A stretch of DNA of 64,000 nucleotides. Source: Marivivens donghaensis (GTDB lineage: Bacteria; Pseudomonadota; Alphaproteobacteria; Rhodobacterales; Rhodobacteraceae). A program made the position numbers and the translations under genes. The DNA lies in assembly GCF_030410045.1 (NCBI RefSeq), contig NZ_JAUFRA010000006.1, forward strand, positions 62,001 to 126,000. Direction: 5' to 3'. The notes under the pieces are model-generated. The model saw only the letters and a list, made by a program, of their open reading frames with translations, ran no database searches and was not told the DNA's origin. Positions 31,904-40,760 of the stretch are shown piece after piece; position 1 is the first letter of the stretch; each line of letters begins with the position of its first letter.

Positions 31904-32902
31904 ATGAGCCTCGATGTAACTGCCACCAAACCGCATGAACGTCTGGCAGAGGCGCTGGCGCCTGAAATGGAAGCCGTGAACCTGATGATCCGTGATCGGA
32001 TGTCGTCGGAACACGCGCCCCGTATTCCTGAAGTGACTGCCCACTTGATCGAAGCTGGTGGAAAACGTTTGCGCCCGATGCTGACGCTCGCGGCGGCGAA
32101 ACTCTGCGGTTACGAGGGTCCGTATCACATTCATCTAGCGACAACGGTTGAGTTTATTCATACAGCGACCTTGCTGCACGATGACGTTGTCGACGAAAGT
32201 GATCAGCGTCGCGGGCGTCCGACGGCGAACCTTTTGTGGGATAACCAGTCGTCCGTTCTGGTCGGCGATTATCTGTTCTCTCGGTCGTTCCAGATCATGG
32301 TCGAAACGGGTTCGATCCGCGTTTTGGGCATCCTTGCTGATGCGTCTGCGACGATTGCTGAGGGCGAAGTTCTCCAGCTCACCGCAGCACGTGATCTGAC
32401 CACGACCGAAGATACTTATCTAAAGGTGATCCGTGGTAAAACGGCAGCGTTGTTCTCTGCGGCCACTCAGGTCGGCGCGGTGATTTCTGGCGCAGATGAG
32501 AGCGTCGAGAAAGCGCTCTACGATTATGGCGACGCCTTGGGCATTGCGTTCCAAATGGTTGACGATTTGCTCGACTACGGTGGAACCGAGGCGATCGGTA
32601 AGAACATCGGCGATGACTTCCGCGAGCGGAAATTGTCACTGCCGTTGATCAAAGCGGTCGCGAAATCGGATGCGGACGAGATGGCGTTTTGGACGCGCAC
32701 CATCGCGAAGGGCAAACAAGTCGAAGGCGACCTAGAGGCCGCACTCGACATCATGCGCAAGCATGGTGCGTTGGATGACACTCGCGATGAGGCGTTGCAG
32801 TGGGCTGCGAAAGCTAAAGCATGTCTTGCGGAAGTCCCGGCACACGACATCCGCGACATGCTGTCGGATATCGCTGACTACGTGGTTGCGCGTATCAGCT
32901 AA
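31904..32902 (+). CDS. all-trans polyprenyl diphosphate synthase (quinone side chain)
   Basis: The enzyme (332 aa) extends isoprenoid chains for ubiquinone. The two Asp-rich motifs are LLHDDVVDESDQRRGRPT and QMVDDLLDYGG, with GGKRLRPMLTLAAAKLCG upstream. Rhodobacterales make ubiquinone-10, so a decaprenyl product is likely, but chain length cannot be read here. ATG 31904 follows GTGGAGCC; the frame before it overlaps DUF2007 in reverse. The 3' end overlaps ispE by 8 bases. With ispE (precursor pathway) and ubiA (47605) it shows isoprenoid-quinone genes spread in this region. Confidence 0.92.
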   Translation: MSLDVTATKPHERLAEALAPEMEAVNLMIRDRMSSEHAPRIPEVTAHLIEAGGKRLRPMLTLAAAKLCGYEGPYHIHLATTVEFIHTATLLHDDVVDESDQRRGRPTANLLWDNQSSVLVGDYLFSRSFQIMVETGSIRVLGILADASATIAEGEVLQLTAARDLTTTEDTYLKVIRGKTAALFSAATQVGAVISGADESVEKALYDYGDALGIAFQMVDDLLDYGGTEAIGKNIGDDFRERKLSLPLIKAVAKSDADEMAFWTRTIAKGKQVEGDLEAALDIMRKHGALDDTRDEALQWAAKAKACLAEVPAHDIRDMLSDIADYVVARIS

Positions 32903-33755
32903 GAAGCGGGGTGGGGACAACCCACCAACTTTGTTCTCGAATTTGGATCATGCGGGCGACCTGACGGGCGGCCCCCATATCCTTGACCACCGCCACGCAA
33001 GTCGCACCTGACCCTGACATCCCTGCCCAAAGAACGGCGCGTTGCTGGCGCATCATGGTGAGCGCTTTGTCAATTTCTGTGGCAACTGCAGCGGCAGGTT
33101 TATGAAGGTCGTTGCGCTGCTCATGCAGCCAGTCCGTAAACCCATTGAGCGTTACACCAACTGGCAGTTCACCCATTGCCGGGTTTGTTTTCTGCGTTAG
33201 CCCACGAAAGGCTTCAGGCGTTGGCACTTCGACATTTGGATTGACGAGGACGAGTGCCGCGCGGGGCAGGGCGGTAAAATCGCTCAACTCTTCACCGATC
33301 CCAGCCATGCGGCAGGGTGTCGGGGCACGTAGGCAAACAGGAACATCGGCACCAAGGGCAAGGACCGCAGGGTCGTCATGCGCCAATGGCTCAACATCCC
33401 ACAGCTCGGCCAAAAGTTTCAGCGTTGCCGCCGCATCAGACGACCCGCCACCAATCCCCGCAGCATGGGGGAGGTTCTTTTCAAGATGGAGGTGCGCGCC
33501 CATCGTCACGCCGCGCTCACGACGGAGGGCTTCGGCGGCTTTCAGAACGAGGTTGCTGCCGTCGAGGGGCACACCTTCGGCAAAATGTCCCGTTACCGTC
33601 AGTCGCATATCGACAGCGCGGGTGGCCGAGATGACGTCGCCGACTTCGGCAAAAACGACCAAACTATCCAGCAAATGATACCCATCGGCCCGCTGGCCAG
33701 TGACATGCAGGGTCAGGTTTATCTTTGCAGGTGCTGTTGTCTTAATTGTCGCCAC
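32895..33755 (-). CDS. ispE: 4-diphosphocytidyl-2-C-methyl-D-erythritol kinase
   Basis: IspE phosphorylates the 2-hydroxyl of CDP-methylerythritol, fourth step of the non-mevalonate isoprenoid pathway. The 286-residue protein begins TTAPAKINLTLHVTGQRADGYHLLDSLVVF and has the GHMP ATP motif LPHAAGIGGGSSDAAATL and a GSGATCV loop near the end. GTG 33755 gives the family start; ATG 33788 would add 11 residues. The gene begins 14 bases inside the TPR gene end, so both are in one unit. Confidence 0.95.
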   Translation of the reverse strand: MATIKTTAPAKINLTLHVTGQRADGYHLLDSLVVFAEVGDVISATRAVDMRLTVTGHFAEGVPLDGSNLVLKAAEALRRERGVTMGAHLHLEKNLPHAAGIGGGSSDAAATLKLLAELWDVEPLAHDDPAVLALGADVPVCLRAPTPCRMAGIGEELSDFTALPRAALVLVNPNVEVPTPEAFRGLTQKTNPAMGELPVGVTLNGFTDWLHEQRNDLHKPAAAVATEIDKALTMMRQQRAVLWAGMSGSGATCVAVVKDMGAARQVARMIQIREQSWWVVPTPLLS

Positions 33756-35445
33756 GGGCCACCGATAATGGGTCTTTGCCTTCTTCAATCATCACCGCAT
33801 CCAAACCAATCGCGATTTTTCGGCGGATTCGGGCAGCTTCGTCTTCTTCGGGATCAAATGACAGCGCACGCTGCCACTGGAATTGCGCTTCGAGTTTCCG
33901 ACCCACGACCCAAAGAGCATCGCCCAAGTGATCATTCACCACAGGATCGGTGGCTTCCAGTTCGCTCCCTCGTTCGAGGACGGGAACAGCCTCTTCGAAA
34001 CGTCCAAGTTTGAACAGGGCCCAGCCAAGGCTGTCAATGATCGCGCCATTGTTGGGTTGGGCCGCGACAGCTTGTTCGATGAGCGACAAGGCTTCGTCGA
34101 GCTTCTCGCCACGGTCGACGAGTGAATAGCCGAGGTAATTCAGCACCGAGGGATGGCCAGGGCGCAAATCGAGCGCGGCGCGGAAATCGCTTTCGGCATC
34201 ATCCCAGCGGTCCAACCGTTCGCGCGAAATCCCGCGTGCGAAATAGATGAACCACGCGCTGGACGCATCCTCACCGTAGAGGTCGAGTGCGGTCGTGTAG
34301 ACGCTGTCGGCCTGTTTGTAGTCCTCAACCCGACGCAAAGAGTCGCCTAAAGTCGCAGCGACGTAGCCGGACTCTGGATAGGTGCGAGCCAATTGCTGCA
34401 ACACTTCGATGGCGGCGTCGTTGCGTCCGTCCGCTTCGAGGACAGCCGCGCGACCGATCTCTGCATCGAGGAATGCGGGGTCTTCGGGTGAGATCATCGC
34501 GAAGGTCGCGTTGGACAGGTCATAGCGGCCCAACGCGTCGTAGAGTTCCGCCGTGGTCAGGATCGCGTCTGAACGTGTCGGGGCCAGTTCATGTGCGGCC
34601 CACGAATAAGCGAGGGTGTAGGCCTCGGGCGCTTCATCTTGGATGGCGATGGCGACTGTCAGGAACACTTCGGCAAGGCCTTCTTTGGGATTAGTGATCC
34701 CATCGAAAGGCACGGTTTCGCCTGCAGTTAGGCGTGCTAGAAGGTTTTGGATCGCGGTGTCGCTACCCAATGGGTCGGCTCGAGATAACAGCGCAATCGC
34801 ATCGTCGGTGCGGCCCAGCTGTCCCAATACTTGCGCTTGCGCGATCAACGCGCGAGTGTTTCGCAGCATACTGGTGTTTGCAGGATCTCCGAACAGGTCT
34901 TCGGCCCCTTCGAAATCACCAACATAGGCTAGCGTGAGCGCTTTTTGGTATGATCCAAAGGCGGATAGCCCTTCGGTTGCGATTATTGCATCGAAACCTT
35001 CAATCGCATCGCGCACGTTTCCTTGGGCCAATGCACCCCAAGCCTGAACGGCTCCGTCGATCATATCGCTGACGGCTAGTCCAGTCTCGAGGTCTGACTG
35101 CACCTTTTTCCAACGATCCGCTTTGATATGATCAAGCATCACGACCATATTCGCGATTTGGCTCACGTTTCCTTGGCTTGTTAGGAGTTGCGCAAATGGC
35201 AGCGCTGCTTCGAAATCACCGAGTGCCACGAGCGACGACATGGCGCTATCTGCCATGCCAATATTCTCTGGGTCGATTGCCAAAACGCGTTGGTAATATT
35301 CCGCCGCCTGTTCGAAATCGCCCGCCGCAAAGGCCCGCTGTGCTGCGAGGTAGGGGCCTGACAAGCTATCTGCCTGCGACGGCAAAGGTGCCAAACCGAT
35401 ATTCGCCACAGTGAGCAGCATCAGACCGAACGTGCGAATTTTCAC
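33742..35445 (-). CDS. secreted tetratricopeptide-repeat protein
   Basis: This 567-residue protein has a Sec signal peptide (KIRTFGLMLLTVANIGLAPLPSQA) and then TPR repeats across nearly all of its length. Typical repeats are AAQRAFAAGDFEQAAEYYQRVL near the start and SVLNYLGYSLVDRGEKLDEALSLIEQAV, then GAIIDSLGWALFKLGRFEEAVPVLERG, near the end. It is expected in the periplasm and binds partners. Starts: GTG 35445 at the signal, or ATG 35481 upstream. It precedes ispE in one unit, a placement conserved in Rhodobacterales. The function is not known. Confidence 0.85.
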   Translation of the reverse strand: MKIRTFGLMLLTVANIGLAPLPSQADSLSGPYLAAQRAFAAGDFEQAAEYYQRVLAIDPENIGMADSAMSSLVALGDFEAALPFAQLLTSQGNVSQIANMVVMLDHIKADRWKKVQSDLETGLAVSDMIDGAVQAWGALAQGNVRDAIEGFDAIIATEGLSAFGSYQKALTLAYVGDFEGAEDLFGDPANTSMLRNTRALIAQAQVLGQLGRTDDAIALLSRADPLGSDTAIQNLLARLTAGETVPFDGITNPKEGLAEVFLTVAIAIQDEAPEAYTLAYSWAAHELAPTRSDAILTTAELYDALGRYDLSNATFAMISPEDPAFLDAEIGRAAVLEADGRNDAAIEVLQQLARTYPESGYVAATLGDSLRRVEDYKQADSVYTTALDLYGEDASSAWFIYFARGISRERLDRWDDAESDFRAALDLRPGHPSVLNYLGYSLVDRGEKLDEALSLIEQAVAAQPNNGAIIDSLGWALFKLGRFEEAVPVLERGSELEATDPVVNDHLGDALWVVGRKLEAQFQWQRALSFDPEEDEAARIRRKIAIGLDAVMIEEGKDPLSVARGDN

Positions 35446-35550
35446 GAAGCAGCGCCCCTTATCCAGAAGTTTCAAAGACATCGTAAAGAAATGGCCCGCC
35501 GCCTGCAATCAGACGACGGGCCAAATGGGCGTGATCTCGCGGATGTGAGA

Positions 35551-37197
35551 TTACATATTCGGGTAGTTCGGTCCGTCACCGCCTTGTGGGACGGTCCAGT
35601 TGATGTTCTGGGACGGGTCTTTGATGTCGCAGGTTTTGCAGTGAACACAGTTCTGGAAGTTCACTTGGAACTTCGGACCGTCTTCGCCCTCAAGGACCTC
35701 GTAGACACCTGCGGGGCAGTAGCGCTGCGCTGGTTCGTCGAACTTGGGCAAGTTAACCGAGATCGGAACTGAGGCGTCTTTGAGCTGAAGGTGGCAAGGC
35801 TGCGACTCTTCGTGGTTGGTAAAGCTGAACGACACGTTGGTCAGGCGGTCAAACGACAGAACGCCATCGGGTTTCGGGTAGTCGATCTTCTGGTGCTTCG
35901 ACGCTTCTTCGGTCGAGGCAGCGTCGGTTTTGCCGTGACGCAGGGTGCCAAAGAACGAGAAGCCGAGCGTGTTGGTCCACATGTCCAGACCGCCCAACGC
36001 CAGACCACCCAAGAGACCGTATTTCGACCACATCGGCTTCACGTTGCGGACCTTCTTGAGGTCTTTGCCGATCACGCCTTCGCGGACGCGAGTATCGTAG
36101 TCTGCTAGCACATCGCCTGAACGACCCGCTTGGATCGCTGCGAATGCGGATTCCGCAGCCTCGATGCCCGAATGCATCGCGTTGTGGTTACCCTTAATAC
36201 GCGGCACGTTGACGAGGCCCGCCGAACAACCGAGCAGCGCACCACCGGGGAACGCAGTCTGCGGGATCGACTGATAGCCGCCTTCAGAGATCGCACGAGC
36301 ACCGTAGGCCACGCGTTTACCGCCTTTGAGCAGTTCAGCCACCATCGGGTGGTGCTTGAACCGCTGGAATTCCATGTAAGGGAACAAGTGCGGGTTTTTG
36401 TAGTTCAGGTGAACCACGAAGCCGACGTAAACCTGATTGTTGTCGAGGTGGTAGATGAACGAACCGCCGCCAGCTTCGGACCCCAGAGGCCAGCCCATCG
36501 TGTGGGTCACTGTGCCCTCTTTGTGCTTAGCTGGATCGATCTCCCAAATCTCTTTCATGCCGATGCCGAACTTTTGCGGGCAGTGCCCTTTGGAAAGGTC
36601 GTATTTCGCCATAACCTCTTTGGAGAGCGAGCCGCGCACGCCTTCGGAAAGGAAGACGTATTTACCGCGAAGCTCCATCCCCGGCTCGGTGTTCGGACCG
36701 TAGGAGCCGTCAGCCTCAAGGCCGAAAACGCCAGCAACAACGCCAGCGACTTCGCCGTTTTCGCCGTAGACCAGTTCCGAACAGGACATGCCTGGGAAAA
36801 TCTCGACGCCCAGTTCTTCGGCCTGTTCTGCCATCCAGCGGCAGACGTTCGCCATCGACACGATGTAGTTGCCGTGGTTGTTCATGAGCGGCGGCATCGC
36901 AGCGTTCGGCAGGCGGATACCGCCAGCTTCGCCGAGGAAGTAGAAGTTGTCCTCTTTGACTTCGGTTTTGATCGGCGCGCCTTTGGCTTTCCAATCAGGC
37001 ATCAGGCGATCAAGGCCAGAGGTGTCCAGAACCGCACCCGACAGGATGTGAGCCCCAACCTCAGAGCCCTTTTCCAGAACGACGACGCTCAGGTCGGCAT
37101 CCAGTTGTTTCAGACGGATCGCGGCCGAAAGCCCAGCAGGGCCGGCACCGACGATCACAACATCATAGTCCATTGCTTCGCGTTCGATGGCGGTCAT
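35551..37197 (-). CDS. electron-transfer flavoprotein-ubiquinone oxidoreductase
   Basis: The protein (548 aa) passes electrons from ETF (fatty and amino acid oxidation) to ubiquinone in the membrane. The FAD site is VVIVGAGPAGLSAAIRLKQL at the N-terminus. The membrane/quinone region has LSEGVRGSLSKEVM and GCSAGLVNVPRIKGNHNAMHSGI. The C-terminus has the 4Fe-4S ligands in RYCPAGVYE and NCVHCKTCDIKDPSQNINW. ATG 37197 follows AAAGGAAA; the upstream 14-residue extension is not conserved. A TPR gene follows downstream after 105 bases. Confidence 0.96.
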   Translation of the reverse strand: MTAIEREAMDYDVVIVGAGPAGLSAAIRLKQLDADLSVVVLEKGSEVGAHILSGAVLDTSGLDRLMPDWKAKGAPIKTEVKEDNFYFLGEAGGIRLPNAAMPPLMNNHGNYIVSMANVCRWMAEQAEELGVEIFPGMSCSELVYGENGEVAGVVAGVFGLEADGSYGPNTEPGMELRGKYVFLSEGVRGSLSKEVMAKYDLSKGHCPQKFGIGMKEIWEIDPAKHKEGTVTHTMGWPLGSEAGGGSFIYHLDNNQVYVGFVVHLNYKNPHLFPYMEFQRFKHHPMVAELLKGGKRVAYGARAISEGGYQSIPQTAFPGGALLGCSAGLVNVPRIKGNHNAMHSGIEAAESAFAAIQAGRSGDVLADYDTRVREGVIGKDLKKVRNVKPMWSKYGLLGGLALGGLDMWTNTLGFSFFGTLRHGKTDAASTEEASKHQKIDYPKPDGVLSFDRLTNVSFSFTNHEESQPCHLQLKDASVPISVNLPKFDEPAQRYCPAGVYEVLEGEDGPKFQVNFQNCVHCKTCDIKDPSQNINWTVPQGGDGPNYPNM

Positions 37198-37518
37198 GGC
37201 ATTTCCTTTTGTTCTCAGCGCGACGCGCTTGGGTAACATTCTTTCGCAAAAGGACTAAACTAGACGCAACTCTTGGGCAATCACGACACGGCGTTATTTT
37301 GCTGCATTGCGACATTTGGACGGGGTATCGACGTTAAAATATTGCGGGCCTTTCTCCGTCTTAGGGTGGAGTAGATCGATATATCGGTCCGTTATCCCCT
37401 TAAACGCCTTGGCTTATTGATTTCTTGTAGCTTTAATCGATATGCGGGGCTATTGACTTTTGACCTGCCCGATAGGTTATGGGCAAGAGAACACGACAGA
37501 CGTGCGACGGAGTAAATT
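37198..37518. other. divergent spacer between ETF-QO and greA
   Basis: About 320 bases. I see a plausible greA promoter (37453-37482) and a ribosome-binding site (CGGAGTAAATT) at 37508-37518. The remaining sequence is AT-rich (for example GTTATTTTGCTGCATTGCG near 37290) and holds no supported gene or RNA. Confidence 0.45.
37453..37482 (+). promoter_or_regulatory. candidate greA promoter
   Basis: TTGACT (37453-37458) is a good -35 box. TTATGG (37477-37482), 18 bases on, is a fair -10 box. Transcription would start about 30 bases before the greA ATG. Weak match at the -10. Confidence 0.45.
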
Positions 37519-37989
37519 ATGGAAAAGATCCCGCTGACTCGGGCCGGTTTTGACAAGATTGACGCTGAACTCAAACACTTCAAATCGGTGGAGCGTCCAG
37601 CTATCATTCAGGCCATTGCCGAAGCGCGTGCGCTGGGCGATCTTTCCGAGAACGCAGAGTATCACTCTGCCAAAGAAAAGCAGTCGTTCATCGAGGGCCG
37701 CATTAAGGAACTCGAAGGCGTTCTGTCCCTTGCTGAAGTTATTGATCCGTCGAAACTGTCGGGAACAATCAAATTCGGCGCGACCGTCGAGTTGGTCGAT
37801 GAAGACACTGACGAAGAGAAGAAATATCAGATCGTTGGTGAATACGAGGCTGATCTTGAGAACGGCAAGTTGAACATCAAATCGCCGCTCGCTCGCGCTT
37901 TGATCGGTAAAGACGAAGGTGACAGCGTTGAAGTACGCACACCTGGCGGCGACCGTAGCTACGAAATTTTGTCGGTCCTCTTCGTTTAA
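37519..37989 (+). CDS. greA: transcription elongation factor GreA
   Basis: This 156-residue factor rescues backtracked RNA polymerase by stimulating transcript cleavage. The N-terminal coiled coil carries ARALGDLSENAEYHSAKEKQ with the acidic tip (Asp and Glu) that reaches the active site. The C-terminal FKBP-like domain has ISFGATVELVDED-type strands, GKLNIKSPLARALIGKDEGD and VRTPGGDRSYEIL. ATG 37519 follows CGGAG. The downstream membrane protein starts 19 bases after its stop. Confidence 0.97.
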   Translation: MEKIPLTRAGFDKIDAELKHFKSVERPAIIQAIAEARALGDLSENAEYHSAKEKQSFIEGRIKELEGVLSLAEVIDPSKLSGTIKFGATVELVDEDTDEEKKYQIVGEYEADLENGKLNIKSPLARALIGKDEGDSVEVRTPGGDRSYEILSVLFV

Positions 37990-38008
37990 CGCTGGAAGGC
38001 GGCACGCC

Positions 38009-38998
38009 ATGGGCACTGGTCTAGGCAAAGCTAAAGAAACCAAAGACGAACCCCGCTCTCTTTCGAGTGCGGAGCTGATTGGCTATTCGGTTACGTTCAT
38101 TTGGCTCGTTGGTGCGGGCGCGTTTTTCTATTTCGCGCCGTCGAATGGTGATGGGTCGATGGACAGCTTGCGCTTTGTCATGACGCTCGTTGCGCTATTT
38201 CTGCCCGTGGCGGTGATTTGGGTCGCAGCCAGCGCCGCACGGACCGCGCGTATCTACCGCGAAGAAACAGAACGACTGCGTAGTTCCATTGATGACATGC
38301 GTCAGGCGTTGTTTGGTGAACGTGAGGCGAAGTCCAAAGCGATCACAGGGCAGGTCGAAGAGAAACTGGCCGCGATTGCGCAGTCAGCCCAGAAAACAGA
38401 GACGGTATTGGCGACGTTTTCGTCGGCCCGCCAACAGGGCCGTGTGCAATTACCCTTGGCCAAGCCCGAACCGTCAGACGATCAGCCCAGTCTCGCCTTG
38501 GGGACCACCGCAGAAGAGCTGCAGCCGCCGCTTTCGAATGCGATGTTGATCCGTGCGATCAATTTCCCAGAATCGGATCAGGATGCTGACGGGTTTGCTG
38601 CCCTTCGTGCTGCGCTCAAGGACCGTCAAGCCCGACAGCTGGTTCAGGCGAGCCAAGATGTCCTTACGCTCTTGTCCCAAGACGGTATCTACATGGACGA
38701 CATGCGGCCCGACCGTGCTCGTCCAGAAATTTGGCGCCGCTTTGCTAAGGGTGAGCGCGGTCGTGCAACAGCCGTTTTGGGCGGTATTCGCGATCGGTCC
38801 TGTCTGGCACTGACCTCGGCTCGTATGCGCGAGGATGCTATTTTCCGCGATGCCGCGCACCATTTCCTACGTCGTTTTGATCAGATGCTTGTTGCGTTCG
38901 AACCGCAGGCCACGGATGAGGAAATCGCCGCACTGTCAGAAACCAGAACTGCACGGGCCTTTATGCTTGTAGGCCGTGTGACTGGCGCGTTTGACTGA
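38009..38998 (+). CDS. membrane protein of unknown function downstream of greA
   Basis: I recognise no named family. This 329-residue protein has two transmembrane helices (about 25-43 and 58-80) and then a coiled-coil stretch (RTARIYREETERLRSSIDDM, about 80-130). A roughly 110-residue globular C-terminal part starts near NAMLIRAINFPES and ends in AFMLVGRVTGAFD; it contains QASQDVLTLLSQDGIYMDDM. GGAAGG precedes ATG 38009, nine bases away. The close gap to greA (19 bases) suggests co-transcription. It could be a membrane-linked regulator; the sequence gives no catalytic motif. Confidence 0.75.
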   Translation: MGTGLGKAKETKDEPRSLSSAELIGYSVTFIWLVGAGAFFYFAPSNGDGSMDSLRFVMTLVALFLPVAVIWVAASAARTARIYREETERLRSSIDDMRQALFGEREAKSKAITGQVEEKLAAIAQSAQKTETVLATFSSARQQGRVQLPLAKPEPSDDQPSLALGTTAEELQPPLSNAMLIRAINFPESDQDADGFAALRAALKDRQARQLVQASQDVLTLLSQDGIYMDDMRPDRARPEIWRRFAKGERGRATAVLGGIRDRSCLALTSARMREDAIFRDAAHHFLRRFDQMLVAFEPQATDEEIAALSETRTARAFMLVGRVTGAFD

Positions 38999-39044
38999 TC
39001 TATTTCGTGATCGTCGAGGGGTTGTAAAACTCCGAGTTTGAATA

Positions 39045-39083
39045 AATGATCAAATTCGACGTTTCACATTCTGGTTGATCATT
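39045..39083. repeat. inverted repeat upstream of azlC (AATGATCAA / TTGATCATT)
   Basis: Perfect 9-base arms at 39045-39053 and 39075-39083, 21 bases apart. Each contains the TGATCA palindrome, giving two half-operators spaced about 30 bases centre to centre (three helical turns). It ends one base before the ATG at 39084 and is likely an operator for azlCD. Confidence 0.5.
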
Positions 39084-39121
39084 ATGCCCCCTCTTCGCGT
39101 GCGTTAGCCTATCGCCAAGGT

Positions 39122-39802
39122 TTGACTGGCGGTTTGCCTTTTATGTTCGTCGTCGTACCTTTTGGCCTTTTGTTCGGCGTCGTCGCGATGGATGCGGGGC
39201 TCACGCTGACGCAAACCATGGGCATGACGATGCTTGTGATCGCGGGGGCCGCCCAGTTCACGGCGTTGCAAATGATGGTCGATAACGCGGGGCTTTGGTT
39301 GATCATTGCAGCGGCGTTGGCGGTGAACCTGAGGATGGCGATGTATTCCGCCGCACTTGTGCCGCATCTGGGTAAGGCTCCACTGTGGCAGCGTGCACTG
39401 ATCGCCTACATGAATTTCGATCAAACTTATGCGGTTGCCAGCATTGCCTACGAGCAAAATCCAGAGTGGCCCGTAGAACGCAAGGTTACCTTCTTTTTTG
39501 GCGTCGCCACTCCGATTGTGCCGACTTGGATTGCGGCGACTTTGGTCGGGGCGCTTATTGGCAAAGCTATTCCCACGGACCTTGGCATCGATTTCATCCT
39601 GCCGATCACCTTTATCGCGCTGGTTGGGCCAATGCTAAGAACAGTGCCGCAGATGATCGCGGCATCGGTGTCAGTGGCGGTTGGACTTATACTCTCTGGA
39701 TTGCCGTCAGGGATGGGGCTTTTGATCGCGGCGGCCTGCGCCATGGCCGCAGGGGCCGCAACGGAAATTTGGCAAGAAAAACGGAGCGCGACATGGCTGT
39801 AG
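39122..39802 (+). CDS. azlC: AzlC-family branched-chain amino acid exporter, large subunit (5' end uncertain)
   Basis: This 226-residue membrane protein has about six helices. GLPFMFVVVPFGLLFGVVAMDAGL, VIAGAAQFTALQMMVDNAG, NLRMAMYSAAL and NFDQTYAVASIAYE are AzlC motifs. The only canonical start in frame is TTG 39122, but the open frame continues upstream and encodes SSRALAYRQGLTGG, which looks like the usual family N-terminus. An ATG at 39084 is one base out of frame at a C5 tract. It overlaps azlD by 10 bases. It forms a two-component exporter with AzlD, by family knowledge. Confidence 0.82.
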   Translation: MTGGLPFMFVVVPFGLLFGVVAMDAGLTLTQTMGMTMLVIAGAAQFTALQMMVDNAGLWLIIAAALAVNLRMAMYSAALVPHLGKAPLWQRALIAYMNFDQTYAVASIAYEQNPEWPVERKVTFFFGVATPIVPTWIAATLVGALIGKAIPTDLGIDFILPITFIALVGPMLRTVPQMIAASVSVAVGLILSGLPSGMGLLIAAACAMAAGAATEIWQEKRSATWL

Positions 39803-40128
39803 ATGCAGTGCTGGTTTGGACGGTCATCGCCATTTTGGCCGTCGGGACATTTCTGATCCGATTTTCATTCTTGGGACTAATCGGTGATCGCCCCTTGCCG
39901 CCCATCGTCGTTCGTTTGTTGCGGTTCACGCCAGTGGCTGTTCTGCCCGCACTCGTCGCGCCACAGGTGCTTTGGCCGAATGCGACCGATGGCCAGACCG
40001 ATCCCGTTCGAATGCTTGCCGCCTTGACCACGCTGGCTGTAGGGATGGTGACGCGTAAGGTTCTTCCTGCGATTGTCGCGGGGAGTGCGGTGCTGATTAT
40101 CGGCCTACAGCTTAGCGCAGCGGGCTAA
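39793..40128 (+). CDS. azlD: AzlD-family branched-chain amino acid transport subunit
   Basis: The 111-residue membrane protein has three to four helices: WTVIAILAVGTFLIRFSFL, then LRFTPVAVLPALVAPQVL and MLAALTTLAVGMVTRKVLPAI. It follows the AzlD pattern with RFSFLGL and RFTPVAVLPAL. Its start lies 10 bases inside the azlC end, so both are co-translated. The 3' end overlaps the lipoprotein gene on the other strand by 17 bases. Confidence 0.88.
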   Translation: MAVDAVLVWTVIAILAVGTFLIRFSFLGLIGDRPLPPIVVRLLRFTPVAVLPALVAPQVLWPNATDGQTDPVRMLAALTTLAVGMVTRKVLPAIVAGSAVLIIGLQLSAAG

Positions 40129-40720
40129 CCTGAATCTGGTAGAGCACCTGCGCGTTGTCGTCGGAATCATTCTCACGCACTTCTCGTGTCCGAACGCCGG
40201 GCATTTTGCCGAATTGCGTTTCCAAGGTTTCAGGAAAGAATGTGACGCGGATGTGGTCAAACCCCGGTAGGGATTTCAGGATGGCCGAGGTCGACCGTGC
40301 GCAATTGGCTTTCTGCACGGCACCGTGTGTCATAACCGCCCGAAGCGCACGTTCCGCAACATCGGCAGAGACATCAAGCTCTTGGACAACGGTGTAGAAC
40401 GTCGCGCGGGAATGGTAAGAAATGTAATAGTCTTCGATCTGTGGCGTGACACCGATGATGACATCGTTGCGTTCAGGGATCGAAGGATGTTTGAACGATC
40501 CAGCGGGGTCCCAAATGACCCGTTCGGATGCATTGACCATGAGGCTCGTATGGGCGCCGCGGCCGGAACCTACGTTGCGCATGGTCATAAGGGTAAGGCG
40601 GGGCGGGCCATCGTGATGATAGCGCATGCTGGCAACCTGATTGTCAGGAGCCCAGACGGGTTCGGCGGCGCAGCCAGCCAATGCCAGCGGCGCGCCTATC
40701 AAAAATGATCGCCGATCCAT
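40112..40720 (-). CDS. predicted lipoprotein of unknown function
   Basis: This 202-residue protein starts MDRRSFLIGAPLALAGCAAEP, a signal with the LALAGC lipobox, so Cys16 should be lipid-modified after cleavage. The mature part includes TLMTMRNVGSGRGAHTSLMVNA, PAGSFKHPSIPER and HSRATFYTVVQELDVS. No catalytic motif is clear. I have seen this only as a hypothetical in Rhodobacterales. I chose ATG 40720; a TTG lies one codon upstream. Confidence 0.7.
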   Translation of the reverse strand: MDRRSFLIGAPLALAGCAAEPVWAPDNQVASMRYHHDGPPRLTLMTMRNVGSGRGAHTSLMVNASERVIWDPAGSFKHPSIPERNDVIIGVTPQIEDYYISYHSRATFYTVVQELDVSADVAERALRAVMTHGAVQKANCARSTSAILKSLPGFDHIRVTFFPETLETQFGKMPGVRTREVRENDSDDNAQVLYQIQVSPLR

Positions 40721-40760
40721 CAATGCGCGCCCCCAAAGCGCGAAATTTGTGACTTGCTGA

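Noticed and set aside
36130..37236. 368-codon open frame antisense to the ETF-QO gene
   Set aside because: Shadow of the real gene, no motif.
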